Source: Nephrocerus scutellatus (Eukaryota > Arthropoda > Insecta > Diptera > Pipunculidae). From it: DNA of 64,000 bases. The stretch spans positions 12,317,969 to 12,381,968 of the forward strand of contig OX352762.1 of assembly GCA_947095585.1 (NCBI GenBank). Reading direction: 5' to 3'. Below the pieces are notes generated by a model. It worked only from the letters and a program-made list of their open reading frames with translations, was not told the DNA's origin and ran no database searches. Positions within the stretch are counted from its first letter, which is position 1; each line of letters starts with the position of its first letter. Positions 20,980-32,904 of the stretch are shown piece by piece. Both the position numbers and the translations under genes were made by a program.

Positions 20980-23225
20980 GCACGGAACTAAAGTAAATTT
21001 ATGGTCAGTGTATTACCCTGCAAATGGAATGCTCTACGACTCTGGAGGACAAAAAGATTTAATGGTTTGGACACATGGTTCGGGCGGACGATAATAGAGA
21101 CAAGATAAAAGGAAAGCAAGACCTTAAAGAGAGGAAGAGCCATAACAACTTGTAAAGAAAAATTTATGGACAGAACCTCAAACCTTTAAAGGTAAAAGAG
21201 GACTGGATGATGCATACATGTATGTATTCATTTTATAGAGTGATCAAAATCGAAAAATCCCACTCAGAAATTTAGTTTGCTTGGTCTCATCGCCATCTTG
21301 ATGAGTAATTTACCGACGAGTAACTTAACAAAACTTAGTTATGGTAAAATTAGTTCTCAAATGTTATAAAAAACTACACCAAACCCCGGGTATAGTTTCA
21401 AAATACAACGTGAAATCGAAACCATGAGATAAATCTTGAATCTACGCAGCAAATGGAATGCCCTCCCTATAAATCTGATTTTTTTTAAATACGAATATAA
21501 AATGAATAAAACAAGAGATAATGTTCAGTAAAAGAGGACGGAAAATATATTTCCTTTCAATTTTTTACCAGCAATTTTTACAACACTCATCAACAATTAA
21601 ATTAGGTCAAACGAATTTTCTTTCTTATGGCCATCACTTTAAAATGAAATGAAAACACTGAACAGCGGGGTTTTCTTTTGTATGGAGAGCATGGCATAAA
21701 TATTTGACATTATTCTTAACGTATTACATTTTAATGAAATTGAGTTTATTTGACTAAAAAACAGAGAAGAATTAATTTATTTTTTGCTCTTCCGTCAGTC
21801 ATTAGTGGTGATTGCTAAGAGTGACAGTTGTCAGTTGCTAATCGTTCTACTCGTTACAATTAAAGGAAATTACGGCTACTGCAAAGAATATAATCAACAA
21901 ATTGAGTTCACTCGTATGTTTCAGCAATTCAGAAACAAACAATCAAACTGCTTCTACGTCCCACCTCCCACAACAGCAAGCACCAAGCAAAAGCATGAAG
22001 ATGGAAAACTGATATTAAAAACATAAAACAAAGAAAAGCATCACATCAAAAGAAACCGCAATTTTCGATGCTAACGTGTACTTAAATCTGAACGTCTTTG
22101 TTCTTCTCTCTTTCTCTTCTTTTCTTTAATAAGGCAATGTATAGCACTTCAAACAAACTTCTAAAGTGAACGTTTCTTTATTCTCTAGAAGCTATACGTA
22201 CGTACTCTTACAACACAACACTGCGGTTCACTAGATTAGAAGCATTTCATTTTCGGAGATAAAATTAATATTTCTCCAGTTATATGTCATTTCGTTTTGG
22301 AAAAATAATTTATGTTATAAAAATAATTGATGTTTAACTTAATATATCTTTTTAATTTAATATATATTTTTTATTTAAAATAGTAATGCATACCTTTAAC
22401 TTTAAAAAGTAATAATTAAAAGTTGGAATATAAAACAAATTTTGAAAATACCACGTCAGTAGAATTGTGAAAATTAGGGCATGTCAGTCTCAGAGGGTTA
22501 AATTAGCACAAAATCGCTATGGTATAGGCTTGGAAGTAATAATAGTTAGGCATTTGATTCCATGTCTAATGTATGCCTGTCAGTGAGCAATCAACAACAA
22601 AGTTGTACTTTCGTATATTCGAACTAACTGGTTTTGTTTGTTTACGTACAAATATAATAAAAAAGTAATACACTAACTTGTTTGACGGTGTGGTGTGCTT
22701 AAGTATATGTACCTATACTGAATATAGCCGAAACTTGCCAATCTGCGAACAGATATAAACTTATTCATAGTATACAATTTTTCGACCGATTAACCAAACA
22801 GTAATGCAATTTTGATGATGTTGATTACTCCTTCCTTAATTCAGAGATGGTTGGGATCGGAAGTTCGTTAGGGCCTTTCAACACCAAACATTCTTTCTGC
22901 ATTCCCTTGGTGAGAAGAGCTCGTTTTTTTTCTTACTTTGCTTGACTGGTGCCGCGAGGTCACCGCCAGTCCCAAATTTGGCATGCATCGAAATAACGTA
23001 GATATAATTGGCTTATCGATTGTGCGCCATTTTCTATTGATTTGGCTTTAGCTCAATTTAAACGAAATAGGTATCTACAAACAAAAATAGTTTTTTTTAG
23101 TTCTTATTTTGTATATATTTTGTTATTTAACTCAATTGACTTCAAGAAATTTTAATTTAATGTTTGTAGAATGTATGTGTTTGAAATTCGTAAAAATGTG
23201 AGTTTTTCGATAAACCAAAATAAGT
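20980..23225. other. Intergenic, no gene recognised
   Basis: No recognisable coding or repeat sequence. The frames 20888-21094 and 21784-22026 carry no domain I can identify. Confidence 0.5.
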
Positions 23226-23229
23226 TACT

Positions 23230-24345
23230 TTGTATTGCGTTGGCGTTTTACTATTGGCAACTAAGCTTCAGAAGCCACAAAGAGTTGCCTGCTTAGGTAT
23301 AACTGGTGCCATGCGAACCTGCCCTACGACTGCATTAGAAGCTGTTGTAGTGCGTTCACCCTTGCAAATGTTCATCAGTGAGACGGCTGCTAGATGCGCT
23401 ATTAAGCTGCAACTAAAGGGTGATCAATTTAGAGGTATCGGATTTTAAATTGAAATAAAACAACAAAAATTCAAATTGATTGGGCAATCTCTATTATTTT
23501 TATTTAGAACCATTCATGGCATTTATTTTTTGAAGATAATCCCTTTCAAATGATGGCCGCAACTGCGCCGTAATTCGGCCATCCGTAAACACCAATTTTA
23601 AATGACTCGCTCGAGGACTTCGGTCGGTATCTCGCGAATAACTTGAGTAATGTTGGCTTCCAATGCCTCAATAGTAGCTGGTTTATCCACAAAACATTTA
23701 GACTTTACATACCCCCACAAAAAAAAAGTCCAAAGGTGTGATATCACACGATCTTGGTGGCAAATCCACCGGTCCGAAACGAGAGATCAATTGCTCACCG
23801 AAACGAGGACGCAGTAAATCCATTGTGTCACGGGCTGTATGGGATGTAGCGCCGTCTTGTTGGAACCAAATGTCGTGGAGATCACGGGCTTCAATTTCCG
23901 GCATCAAAAAGTCGGTTATCATGGCGCGATAGCGTTCGCCATTCACTGTTACAGTGGCGCCAGCCTCGTCTTTGAAGAACTATGGGCCGATGATTCCTCC
24001 CAATAGTGCGTTCGGTAGAATGATTATGTACACCATAAGTTGGCCTGAGCGCGCGATGAACACTTTTTACAGAGCGTCGATTTTCGTACGATTTGAAAAC
24101 GTTGTTGAGGCGTTAGTCTTTCCATGATGAAATTTCAATGAATACTGAATAAAATATTATGTATTTAGTTTGACAGTATACACGCGTGACGTTTCAAATA
24201 AATCCTATTGGAAAAAGAACCTCCAATCTGATCACCCTTTAGAATATGGGTACAAATCAGGTGACCATGTGGGACACCTGAAAATTGTTGAGTCAATTCC
24301 TCAAAAAGACATGTTATGCACATTCAAACAAAATTGTGACTAAAT
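23230..24345 (+). pseudogene. LINE reverse-transcriptase C-terminal fragment, interrupted by a mariner
   Basis: 23250-23413 translates to KLQKPQRVACLGITGAMRT, CPTTALEAVVV and AARCAIKLQ, typical of the connection region between RT and RNase H in jockey/R1-like LINEs. The frame resumes beyond the mariner at 24242 with EYGYKSGDHVGHL. So the mariner at 23416-24239 jumped into this LINE. Upstream RT and downstream RNase H are absent. Confidence 0.75.
23416..24239 (-). mobile_element. DD41D mariner copy 1, internally deleted
   Basis: Terminal inverted repeats AAGGGTGATCA..TT.GAGGT at both ends, with TA duplicated at 23414-23415 and 24240-24241. The minus-strand transposase remnant includes NGERYRAMITDFLMPEIEA, DIWFQQDGATSHTA and RSCDITPLDFF. 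The distance from the second Asp (QQD) to the third (PLD) is 41 residues, the DD41D spacing of rosa-type mariners. The N-terminal helix-turn-helix region and first catalytic Asp region are largely deleted (824 bp against about 1.3 kb). Inactive. Confidence 0.9.
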
Positions 24346-24349
24346 CCGC

Positions 24350-24783
24350 TGGTTGAGGCATGTTAAAAAATATGGTTTTCGAACCTTGATTTCGAAAAAT
24401 CGATGTCTTCAACTAAAAGTTTTATTTAGTTTATCGATTTGGACTCTATTGGAATGCTTTGTGAAATAAACTGTCAAACACGCATACAGCATTATGATGT
24501 TTGCAGCACGCCATTAAAAATTATATTCCTAATATTCTGACAAGTATTCCATTCTTTCTATTTTAGAATAAAAAACCGTTTCTGAATCCACTCATAAACA
24601 AAACCCTCAGTCAGCAAGCGTCCACTTACAATACACAAAGGAACATAAATCAGTCTAAACAAACAAGCTATTTACATATTCTGACAATAAATACTCTTTG
24701 TAGATTAAAGAAAGAAATAGTTGCCTTTAATCGCATTGTTAAATATATACAATATAATAATAAATCGCGTTTAACCTACTAAT
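24350..24783. other. Intergenic, no gene recognised
   Basis: AT-rich, no recognised coding or repeat sequence. Confidence 0.5.
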
Positions 24784-25219
24784 GGTGCTTTCACAATGGA
24801 TGGATTTTGGTTTTGACAAAAAAAAAAATTTCACACGCCCATAGACGAAAGTGACTGTTTCATACACTATAACCTAGCTTCGAAAGTAGCCTTTACATTA
24901 TATAAAATACTTTTGTTATTTACTGCAGTCACAGCGAACACACATTCTCAGAGCAATTTTGCATTGCGCATAATCGATTTAGCAGAAAAACCGGTTTGGT
25001 CGTGTGAAAAATAGTGTACATTACTCGCAGAAAAGTGCTCATCGTGCTCGTTAGATTGCCGAACTGGGCTACCGCCTCGCCTCGTGCTTTAAGCATCGAA
25101 CTCGCACGATAAACTCCACTTTCCTTGCTCGTTATGTAATATACTATTGCTCGTTATGTTGGAAATCAATACAATCCTGTAAGTCTTAAGTATTTAGTTT
25201 TTCCATTGTGAGAGTACGC
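24784..25219. mobile_element. Repeat family D, MITE-like, ~435 bp
   Basis: Short terminal inverted repeats, GGTGCTTTCACAATGGA on the left and TCCATTGTGAGAGTACGC on the right. The body (TTGTTATTTACTGCAGTC, TTTGCATTGCGCATAA, ACCGCCTCG, ATGTAATATACTATTG) recurs at 40795-41035. No coding sequence. Confidence 0.75.
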
Positions 25220-25258
25220 TTACAATAAATGAAATGTTCCGAAAAGCTAGGATTATAT

Positions 25259-25432
25259 TGTGTAACGAAATGGCCATTTCTAATTTACCACAGTCGTCAA
25301 CTTTGTGAATTGGCCGCAAACATTTAACGACTGTGTTAAATTAAAAATGGTCATTTTGTCAAACAATCTATTTGTTTGTTTACTGACATCTGACACCGAA
25401 AAATGTCAGAAATCTGCCATTTTGTTACACAC
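25259..25432. mobile_element. Small palindromic MITE, ~174 bp
   Basis: Terminal inverted repeats TGTGTAACGAAATGGC and GCCATTTTGTTACACA, with inner inverted blocks CACAGTCGT...ACGACTGTG. Non-coding. Confidence 0.8.
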
Positions 25433-25516
25433 TCTGATCGCAGTTTTATTATTTACAAACTGTTGATTCGTAATTATTCGTAAACATTCAAATTCTTCAT
25501 AAATTCATATTTTTAT

Positions 25517-25950
25517 TAAATTCTCTATATTAACTTCACTTCCCGTGGCTGGCTCGCTGGCTGGCACACCAAATCTTGTTATCAATTTTTAACCCACTTC
25601 CTTAAGCCCGTTTTTATTGAAATTTTGCACACCTAGGTATCTCCCATGACAACACTTTCTATTTGGGGCCCCTCTGTCCGCGGGGTCGGGGGATTCTTCA
25701 AATTTTATACACATTTGTATCTCCGATGGACAACGCTTTTTGTAAAAATTTTGAAGAGGCCCCAAGGCCGAGGGGCTTCCATATAAATTTTTAAAAATTA
25801 GCCCGATTTTCTTTAAATTTTGTAGACATGTGTATCTCCGATGGAAACACTTTTTGTAAAAATTTTGGAGTGGTCCCTTTGCACTTTGTGTATCAATTAT
25901 AGAATTTACACGAAAAATGTTAATTTTTATGGGTTGTTTCTTTACCAATG
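25517..25950 (+). repeat. Repeat family A, near full-length copy
   Basis: Begins AAATTCTCTATATTAACTTC, has TTAACCCACTTCC and several ~120-bp modules each starting near CCCGATTTTCTT and carrying TGTATCTCCGATGGA, and ends TTTTTATGGGTTGTTTC. A 119-codon frame on the minus strand (25589-25948) is a product of the modules, not a gene. Confidence 0.88.
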
Positions 25951-26076
25951 AACTTTAAAATTAACTCTGATTTCGAGTATAGATCAGGGGTTGGATTATG
26001 TATCTGTCGTATTTCGACTTTTGACTTACGACAAGTCGAAATCCTCAAAGTCGTAATTTCGAAATATCGCAATTAT

Positions 26077-26281
26077 AGCTGTGTTGCTTTGGCAAAACCA
26101 GATTGGCTTACAACAACAATCGCATAAGCATAAAGCCGAAGTAAATACAAAAAATTTTCAGGATAAAGGAAACTAAAGCCATTTTATAGTTTTGGTGCTC
26201 ACCGTAAGGCGGTAAAACCAAAAGCTGTTGCTTTGAGATATTAAAGTAAAACCAGGTTATCTTTACCAAAGCAACACAGCT
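26077..26281. mobile_element. MITE, 205 bp, PIF/Harbinger-like flanks
   Basis: Starts AGCTGTGTTGCTTTGGCAAA and ends TTTACCAAAGCAACACAGCT, flanked by TAT on both sides. A 3-bp duplication would suit PIF/Harbinger, but TA-type duplication cannot be excluded. A second internal inverted pair surrounds AGTTTTGGTGCTC and GTAAAACC. Confidence 0.85.
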
Positions 26282-26284
26282 TAT

Positions 26285-26635
26285 GTAAGCATGTGCGACC
26301 AAAATTTTTTCGAACTAAAACTATTATCTTGGATAGTTACACATTTTTTATAATCTTGGTGTTTTCTTAATATTAAAAAATATCCTCCTTAAAAATCGAC
26401 TTTCATGTATAAAAAAAAAATTACACAAAACATTTTTTGGGGAGTGAAATTGAGAGTTAACAAATCCAGCGTATTTCAATCAAAATAATCATAAATAACC
26501 AAATTACAGCATTTTCCTTTAATAACACTTCGATTGCCGGCCCCTTTAAATGGTGAAAAATAAAATAAACATGCGAAGCACTGCAACCCACCCACAAAAG
26601 CACCCACAATCGTTATGCAGCGCTGCACACAGTGG
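26285..26635. other. AT-rich interval, nothing recognised
   Basis: No domain or repeat recognised. Confidence 0.5.
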
Positions 26636-26639
26636 CGTG

Positions 26640-26845
26640 ATCTGATGCCGCTATATGGCATTTGTATGGCAGACCACCGACCTCGCGGCCCAATCACTAA
26701 CAAATTTGAATAGAAAGTGTTGTCACCGGTAATGCAAAGTTTCAATAAAATCGGGCTTTGGGAAGTGAGTTAAAAATGTATCTCAAGATTCCCCCACCGA
26801 ACGACAAAACCATGCCGACGCGAAGTTAATTTAGTGAATTTAAAA
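26640..26845 (-). repeat. Repeat family A, partial copy
   Basis: AGAAAGTGTTGTCACCGG, AAAATCGGGCTTTGGGAAGT, GAGTTAAAAATG and CGCGAAGTTAATTTAGTG in reverse-strand order. Confidence 0.8.
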
Positions 26846-26849
26846 AACA

Positions 26850-27725
26850 ATCTACTGTACAAATTATTATTTACTCGTAGTAACAACAAATACCAAAAGC
26901 GTAAATATTGGAAACTATCCAAACGGGACGGGACTGGGTGACTGTGTGCGTGATGTCATACCCATAAATTATCTTTGCCCATGCCATACCCATGTGCTAT
27001 TAATGCAGATTTTATATTTTCATAGATTATGTGGTTGTTGTTTTGGTTCTTCTGCTCCCCGGTTGAATGCCAAATTTGCAAACGCTGCAAAACGTAAATT
27101 TATCGATTTTTTGTCGTCGTTTACAAAAACATATGAAATTAATGAAATAACAAATTTTTATTGTTCGCTTTCGCTTTTTGGTGGTGGGTGTGCTACTGGA
27201 TTGGTTTGTCGAGTGGATAAACGAGTTTGGTTTCTTGAAATTTTACTCCTAAATGTGCATGCGGGGTTTCTCTTAAATACCTCTCCAAACTAAAATTTCT
27301 AAATAATTTCACAAACAATTATTAGCAAAAATTTATTTCTAATTCCAATAGGAACTTTTCACTCTAATTAAAATGTGTGACAAAAACTGTGCAAGTGAAC
27401 CAATGTCAAGGTGAGAAAGGAATTATTAGCTCAATTCGTTGTTATCTCAAAAATAACGAACTAACAATTTTGGGAATTTGGCAGCAACTCGGTGTTGTTG
27501 ACGTGCCCCGGTTACTCACTCACTCAAATGCATAATTTATTTTTGGCAGAGCATACTGTCATATGCATGCATGTACTCGCACCACACCTGTTTTTATAAA
27601 TTTCTATTTAACGCTACAATTTTACGCATAAATTTTATCGCTTATATTGGTTGAACATTTTTGAAAATATTTTTGAATAGCTATTAATCCTTTCAGTTGC
27701 GGGACATACATCTTCTAGTCTTCTA
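26850..27725. other. Intergenic, no gene recognised
   Basis: A 115-codon frame (26946-27293, +) has a Cys-rich, hydrophobic composition but no recognisable domain, and is in AT-rich DNA. Confidence 0.45.
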
Positions 27726-27728
27726 ATA

Positions 27729-28236
27729 TTTATATAAAAATCTCGAGTCACGGTGTTTGTCGTCGCACACCTCCGAAACGGCTCGACCGATTATATCTCT
27801 ATTATATAGTCTTAAAAGACTCCCAAAGATACCCCCAAAAGGCCCTCAAAAGATCCCAAAAAGACCTCCAAAAGACCCTCAAAAAACCCTCTAAAGACCT
27901 CCAAAAGAGCGCAAAAAGACCCCCATAGGACCTTCAAAAGACCATACCGAATTTCATACAAATCGGTAGAGAAATAACTTAGTTCCAAAAATTTAAAAAG
28001 GTAACACAATAATGTGACAAATACTGTGACTCAAAATCGCAAAACAAAATTATTTTTGATACTCATCCTCACCGCCGATAAAGTAGTTTCACTTACAGAA
28101 ATGTCGTACATCATAAAGAATTGAAATGAACGAAATAGTGATGTTCAAGCAAACAATCATAACAAACAAATGATTTGTTTGGATTGGTTTGCTGTGTCAT
28201 TGCAACCGAAATCGAAATGTAAATAAAACACATTGA
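27729..28236 (+). mobile_element. Helitron-like element copy 2 (3' truncated)
   Basis: TATATAAAAATCTCGAGTCA and CGGTGTTTGTCGTCGCACAC, then a short AAAAGACCCCC array (27815-27945), CATACCGAATTTCATACAAA, and a tail (CGAAATAGTGATGTTC, AACAAATGATTTGTTTGGAT) shared with 56480-56640. The CTAG end is missing; an LTR-like fragment begins where it should be. Confidence 0.8.
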
Positions 28237-28237
28237 T

Positions 28238-28475
28238 AGCTTTCTAGAGTTCGTAATAGATTTGCAAAGAAAAACACAACACAAGTTCGTTTATTCACAA
28301 ATTACAACTTTAATTCACAAATAGCAAGAGTTTACAAATTCAAAAATAACAAAAAATAACACTGCTCTACTTGCAAGTACTCTGGTACAACACCAAATCT
28401 TAACTAACTGCGACAAAGTCGGGTATTTATACGTTATAGTCAATCAACAGTTTTCGAGAATGTTCTACTCTTTTT
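28238..28475. repeat. LTR-like fragment, copy 2
   Basis: AGAGTTCGTAATAGATTTGC, AACACAACACAAGTTCG, then GGGTATTTATACGTTATAG and CAATCAACAGTTTTCG. The end block recurs at 28915-28990, so repeat A at 28474-28905 sits between two copies of it. Confidence 0.55.
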
Positions 28476-28907
28476 TAAATTCTCTGTATTAACTTCGCTT
28501 GCCCGTGGCACGTCTGTCGGTCTGTCTTTCGTGGAATCTTGCGATACATTTTTAACCCACTTTCCAAAGCCCGATTTTATTGAAATTTTACACACATGTG
28601 TATTTCACATGAAATTTTTTTAAAAATTAGCTCGATTTTCTTCAAATTTTAAACACATGTACCTCCGATGGACAAAACTTTTTGCAAAATTCTTGGAGTG
28701 ATCGGGCCCTGAGGCCCGAATGTGTCCCCATATAATTTTTTAAAAATTAGCCCGATTTTCTTCAAATTTTAAACACATGTGTATCACTAATGGACAAAAC
28801 TTTTTGTAAATTTGTTAAAGTGATTGGGCCTTGAAACCCGAGTGGTGCCCATGTAAATTCTCTTTTTAGAGAATTTCCATGAAAAATTGTATATGTTGTT
28901 TTTTTTT
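28474..28907 (+). repeat. Repeat family A, near full-length copy with three modules
   Basis: Starts AAATTCTCTGTATTAACTTC; CCCGATTTT or CTCGATTTTC modules begin near 28569, 28631 and 28750, the last two about 120 bp apart, each with an ACACATGT and a CCGATGGACA-like block. Flanked by duplicated LTR-like sequence. Confidence 0.85.
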
Positions 28908-28910
28908 ATT

Positions 28911-28990
28911 CTATTCTGTCACTAACTGTGCCAAATTCAGGTATTTATATGTTATACCCAATCAACAGTTTTCGTGATTGTTCTATCCTT
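28911..28990. repeat. Second copy of the LTR-like end block
   Basis: TGTCACTAACTGTGCCAAAT, AGGTATTTATATGTTATA and CAATCAACAGTTTTCGTGAT match 28400-28475 with scattered differences. Confidence 0.6.
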
Positions 28991-28991
28991 T

Positions 28992-29225
28992 TTAAAAACT
29001 TTATTTAACTTGACCCCTTTTTGTCTATATTTTCGACTACATTGAGCTCCTTTTTAACCACCTTTCACATGACCTAGAGAGCTGAAATTTTGTCTAAGTG
29101 TCTAAGTCCAAAATAGCATTTTTTATGTTTTATGACGCGTGTCGTCTGTAACGCGTGTGAATCGCGGCAAAAAGAAAATATTTTGAAATAGTCCCACCTC
29201 AAACAGATATTTTGGTGATTTGTAC
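28992..29225 (+). repeat. Repeat family E, copy 1
   Basis: ACTTGACCCCTTTTTGTCTA, CCACCTTTCACATGACCTAG, AGAGCTGAAATTTTGT, GTGTCGTCTGTAACGCGTGT and TCCCACCTCAAACAGATA match the family at 36650-37560. Confidence 0.8.
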
Positions 29226-29284
29226 CAAACTAGTGAGTACCCGTCAAAAATGACGGAATCTTTTTTTGTACCATTTCACCATTT

Positions 29285-29560
29285 TTCATCGGAGCACAAA
29301 ATGAACATCTGGTGTGAATATGAACTAAATCCAAACAAAAATACAAACTTTCATAAATATCTCGACTACAGCGCCACCAAAGTCGTTCAAAGAAAAATTA
29401 AACTTATCGGAGCACCAAACGAACATATGGTGCCAATATGAACTAAATCCAACATTTAAACACAAATTTTCGTAAGTATCGCCTACAGCGCCACGAAACG
29501 GGTCAAAAAAAAACTTTGACTTATCGGTGCACTAAACGATCATATGGTGTAAATATGACT
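29285..29560 (+). repeat. Tandem repeat, ~118-bp unit, 2.3 copies
   Basis: ATCGGAGCAC recurs at 29288 and 29406 and ATCGGTGCAC at 29523. Each is followed by GAACAT(A/C)TGGTG..AATATGAACTAA and CTACAGCGCCACCAAA-like sequence. Confidence 0.85.
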
Positions 29561-29679
29561 TCTACACATGTAGTGGTTTATGCGGGATGAGGCGACATAA
29601 AAGCATTAAAACCATACAGACCAACAAACAGACAACGGCAATTATGTTATTAGGCGATAATAAAGGACTGTGTATAGCC

Positions 29680-29885
29680 GGCTCGGCCCTCGGCTGTGCT
29701 GGCATTCCCTAACCCTTTTGATAAAATTTTTGAAGATTTTTTCGGTCAAGTCAGTTGGCTCAATATAAGAAATACCGCGTTTGATCTCTTTTTTCAATTC
29801 AGTAACTGTTTGTGGTTTGTTAGCAAAGACTTTACAAAATCCCAAAGGAAAAAATCTCATGGCATCAAGTCGCAAGATCTGGGCA
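29680..29885 (-). pseudogene. Tc1/mariner-like transposase C-terminal fragment
   Basis: Minus-strand frame reads KVFANKPQTVTELKKEIKRG, IFKNFIKRVRECQ and SRG, matching the end of mariner/Tc1-type transposases (VY.NKPQTI.ELK..I and F..R...C). Only the last ~70 residues remain and the DDE core is absent. It is a different family from the DD41D copies. Confidence 0.7.
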
Positions 29886-29929
29886 CACAATTTTTTTTAT
29901 ATTTTTTTAAAGATCTATCTAAATTAGCG

Positions 29930-31045
29930 TGTCTTTACTCTAAGAGACCTACCACCTCGGGCATATTTTCTTGTGAAACATGCGCCTCCTTAACCAAATT
30001 AAAGGTAGGCATTCTCAGAGAATGTGCTCGAATGACTTTTCAACTTCCGAGCAGAACCTACATTCTGTCTCTGAGCCCACACCAATTTTGTTAAGATGAT
30101 ATCGCAAACCACAATGACCTGTTTAAGGATTTCCTTGTAGGAAATGGGTCGATTAGTTGTTTGGATTTCCTAAGCTCCGGGACGCTTTCCCAATGGGCCT
30201 AACGAAGTGTGTGTTTCCAAGAATTTAGCAGCGCTGTGGCGGCAGCCCAGTTGACAATACAATAGTGTTAAGGTCATATGAATGCAGATTTCGATCCAGG
30301 CCTAGCTAGTTCATCTGCAGATTCGTTGCCTGCAATTCCCTGATGATTAGGGACCCAATTGAGTTTGACATTGTTTTTAACAGTTTTTAACTGATATTAA
30401 GTCCATTAAATTGTACGACAGCGCTTTAGGTGCTGCCTGTCGATCTGAAAAGATATATATTCCAGCGCCTTTAATTCCTATCCATAGGTAGGAATTTGAC
30501 GTACAACAGCTGTTTACAGCCAGAGAGCCGAAATATTAGGGCCGAGACTTCTTCCCATTGATTTTTGGAAGGATAAAGGCCGGCACTTTGGATTTAGTGG
30601 TGAACTGTACCATTTCAGTCTTCTCAGGGTTGACTCCAAGGCCTGGGCTTGTCGCCTAGGAGCTGACTTTACCCAGGGCCTTTCTATAATTTCACTGATC
30701 ACGGAAAGGTACTGGCCTAACACGATTATCACCACGTCATCTGCGTACGCAACTAGCTTCGTCCTATCCTCTTCAAGTTTTTGTATCATGTTATTAATGC
30801 CACATGCCACAGTAAGGGAGAGATGATGCCTCCTTGGGGAGTGCCTCTGTCGACTCGTTTGGTAATGCTACGGTTGTCATGTATAATCCTGCTACCGAGC
30901 ATTGATATGATCCATTGCGTAAGGAAGGATTCCACTCCTGATTGGGTAGGTTTACCCATTGTAGATAATTTAATTCTGTGAAAGAGCACAAAAGAGAAGA
31001 AAACCAATAGATTAGTAGATCCTCTTTTGTAAGCATTATTCACTT
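29930..31045 (-). pseudogene. LINE (jockey/R1-like) RT-RNase H fragment
   Basis: Minus strand, N to C: IISMLGSRIIHDNRSI then GTPQGGIISPLLWHVAL and YADDVVIIVLGQYLS (RT catalytic YADD), followed by RNase H (a SADELAR-type motif near 30310) and a C-terminal segment near 30090 with WCGL and HCGL-like residues. Several frameshifts and stops break the frame. 30494-31045 is inside the tandem duplication. Inactive. Confidence 0.8.
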
Positions 31046-31680
31046 TTTTGTTTGTACTGCAGAATTAATTCTTGTATGTGAAGACAATCGAGAAAAAAGA
31101 GCCGCTTTCTGTCTATCCCGCCACCATAAAAATCCTCTATAATACCAGATAATTAGGTAAATTCCCATAGTACCGCCTACATACTTACTTGCAACACATA
31201 CTCGCCTTTAACTGCGCATATTTTAATTGGCTTTAAATTTATTGCCCTCTTGTCAGTATGGTCATACAAGAGTGAAATACTTATCAGAAAATCGATAAAG
31301 GAAGCCAATACGACCATTGTCAAGGTGTAGTCTTGTAGCGTGTGGCAATTTAAAAATAGATCAACACTGTGCTATATACGTGCATCGCGGCAGGGTGTTG
31401 CACTTGTGGCGACGATGTGTTGTATATTTCTATTTCGCTGATTCGGAGTTTGTTGGAAGAACAAGGGTTTCTCAGACGCTACAAATCCAATTGTCTTTAT
31501 TGGATATTGTGTTTACATTATTCTCGAAGGTGTATTTGGTAACCTATTTTAACCCTTAAATAGCAGTTAAGTATGTTGTAACTTTTATTTCATAAACAGA
31601 GAAGACAATGTATCAGAAAGAAATTATAAACAATGTATAGGACAGAATATAGCACATATCAAGTTAAATTTTTGACCTCT
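30494..31680. repeat. 1187-bp tandem duplication, unit 1
   Basis: Matches 31681-32867 exactly in every position compared. The junction shares a 2-bp AT (ends ...CCTCTAT|TTGACG against ...CCTCTAT|GGATCA). The unit contains a LINE RT fragment and about 640 bp of unassigned DNA. Confidence 0.93.
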
Positions 31681-32867
31681 ATTTGACGTACAACAGCTGT
31701 TTACAGCCAGAGAGCCGAAATATTAGGGCCGAGACTTCTTCCCATTGATTTTTGGAAGGATAAAGGCCGGCACTTTGGATTTAGTGGTGAACTGTACCAT
31801 TTCAGTCTTCTCAGGGTTGACTCCAAGGCCTGGGCTTGTCGCCTAGGAGCTGACTTTACCCAGGGCCTTTCTATAATTTCACTGATCACGGAAAGGTACT
31901 GGCCTAACACGATTATCACCACGTCATCTGCGTACGCAACTAGCTTCGTCCTATCCTCTTCAAGTTTTTGTATCATGTTATTAATGCCACATGCCACAGT
32001 AAGGGAGAGATGATGCCTCCTTGGGGAGTGCCTCTGTCGACTCGTTTGGTAATGCTACGGTTGTCATGTATAATCCTGCTACCGAGCATTGATATGATCC
32101 ATTGCGTAAGGAAGGATTCCACTCCTGATTGGGTAGGTTTACCCATTGTAGATAATTTAATTCTGTGAAAGAGCACAAAAGAGAAGAAAACCAATAGATT
32201 AGTAGATCCTCTTTTGTAAGCATTATTCACTTTTTTGTTTGTACTGCAGAATTAATTCTTGTATGTGAAGACAATCGAGAAAAAAGAGCCGCTTTCTGTC
32301 TATCCCGCCACCATAAAAATCCTCTATAATACCAGATAATTAGGTAAATTCCCATAGTACCGCCTACATACTTACTTGCAACACATACTCGCCTTTAACT
32401 GCGCATATTTTAATTGGCTTTAAATTTATTGCCCTCTTGTCAGTATGGTCATACAAGAGTGAAATACTTATCAGAAAATCGATAAAGGAAGCCAATACGA
32501 CCATTGTCAAGGTGTAGTCTTGTAGCGTGTGGCAATTTAAAAATAGATCAACACTGTGCTATATACGTGCATCGCGGCAGGGTGTTGCACTTGTGGCGAC
32601 GATGTGTTGTATATTTCTATTTCGCTGATTCGGAGTTTGTTGGAAGAACAAGGGTTTCTCAGACGCTACAAATCCAATTGTCTTTATTGGATATTGTGTT
32701 TACATTATTCTCGAAGGTGTATTTGGTAACCTATTTTAACCCTTAAATAGCAGTTAAGTATGTTGTAACTTTTATTTCATAAACAGAGAAGACAATGTAT
32801 CAGAAAGAAATTATAAACAATGTATAGGACAGAATATAGCACATATCAAGTTAAATTTTTGACCTCT
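31681..32867. repeat. 1187-bp tandem duplication, unit 2
   Basis: Second unit, immediately adjacent and in direct orientation. All open frames of unit 1 recur shifted by 1187. It contains the same LINE RT fragment (31681-32232, minus), here without the RNase H that follows unit 1's RT. Confidence 0.93.
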
Positions 32868-32904
32868 ATGGATCAGAATACTTACTCATTAGTAAATAGT
32901 CTTT

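Noticed and set aside
25589..25948. 119-codon frame on the minus strand
   Set aside because: Repeat family A modules; the repeated NFYKK-like words come from the ~120-bp unit.
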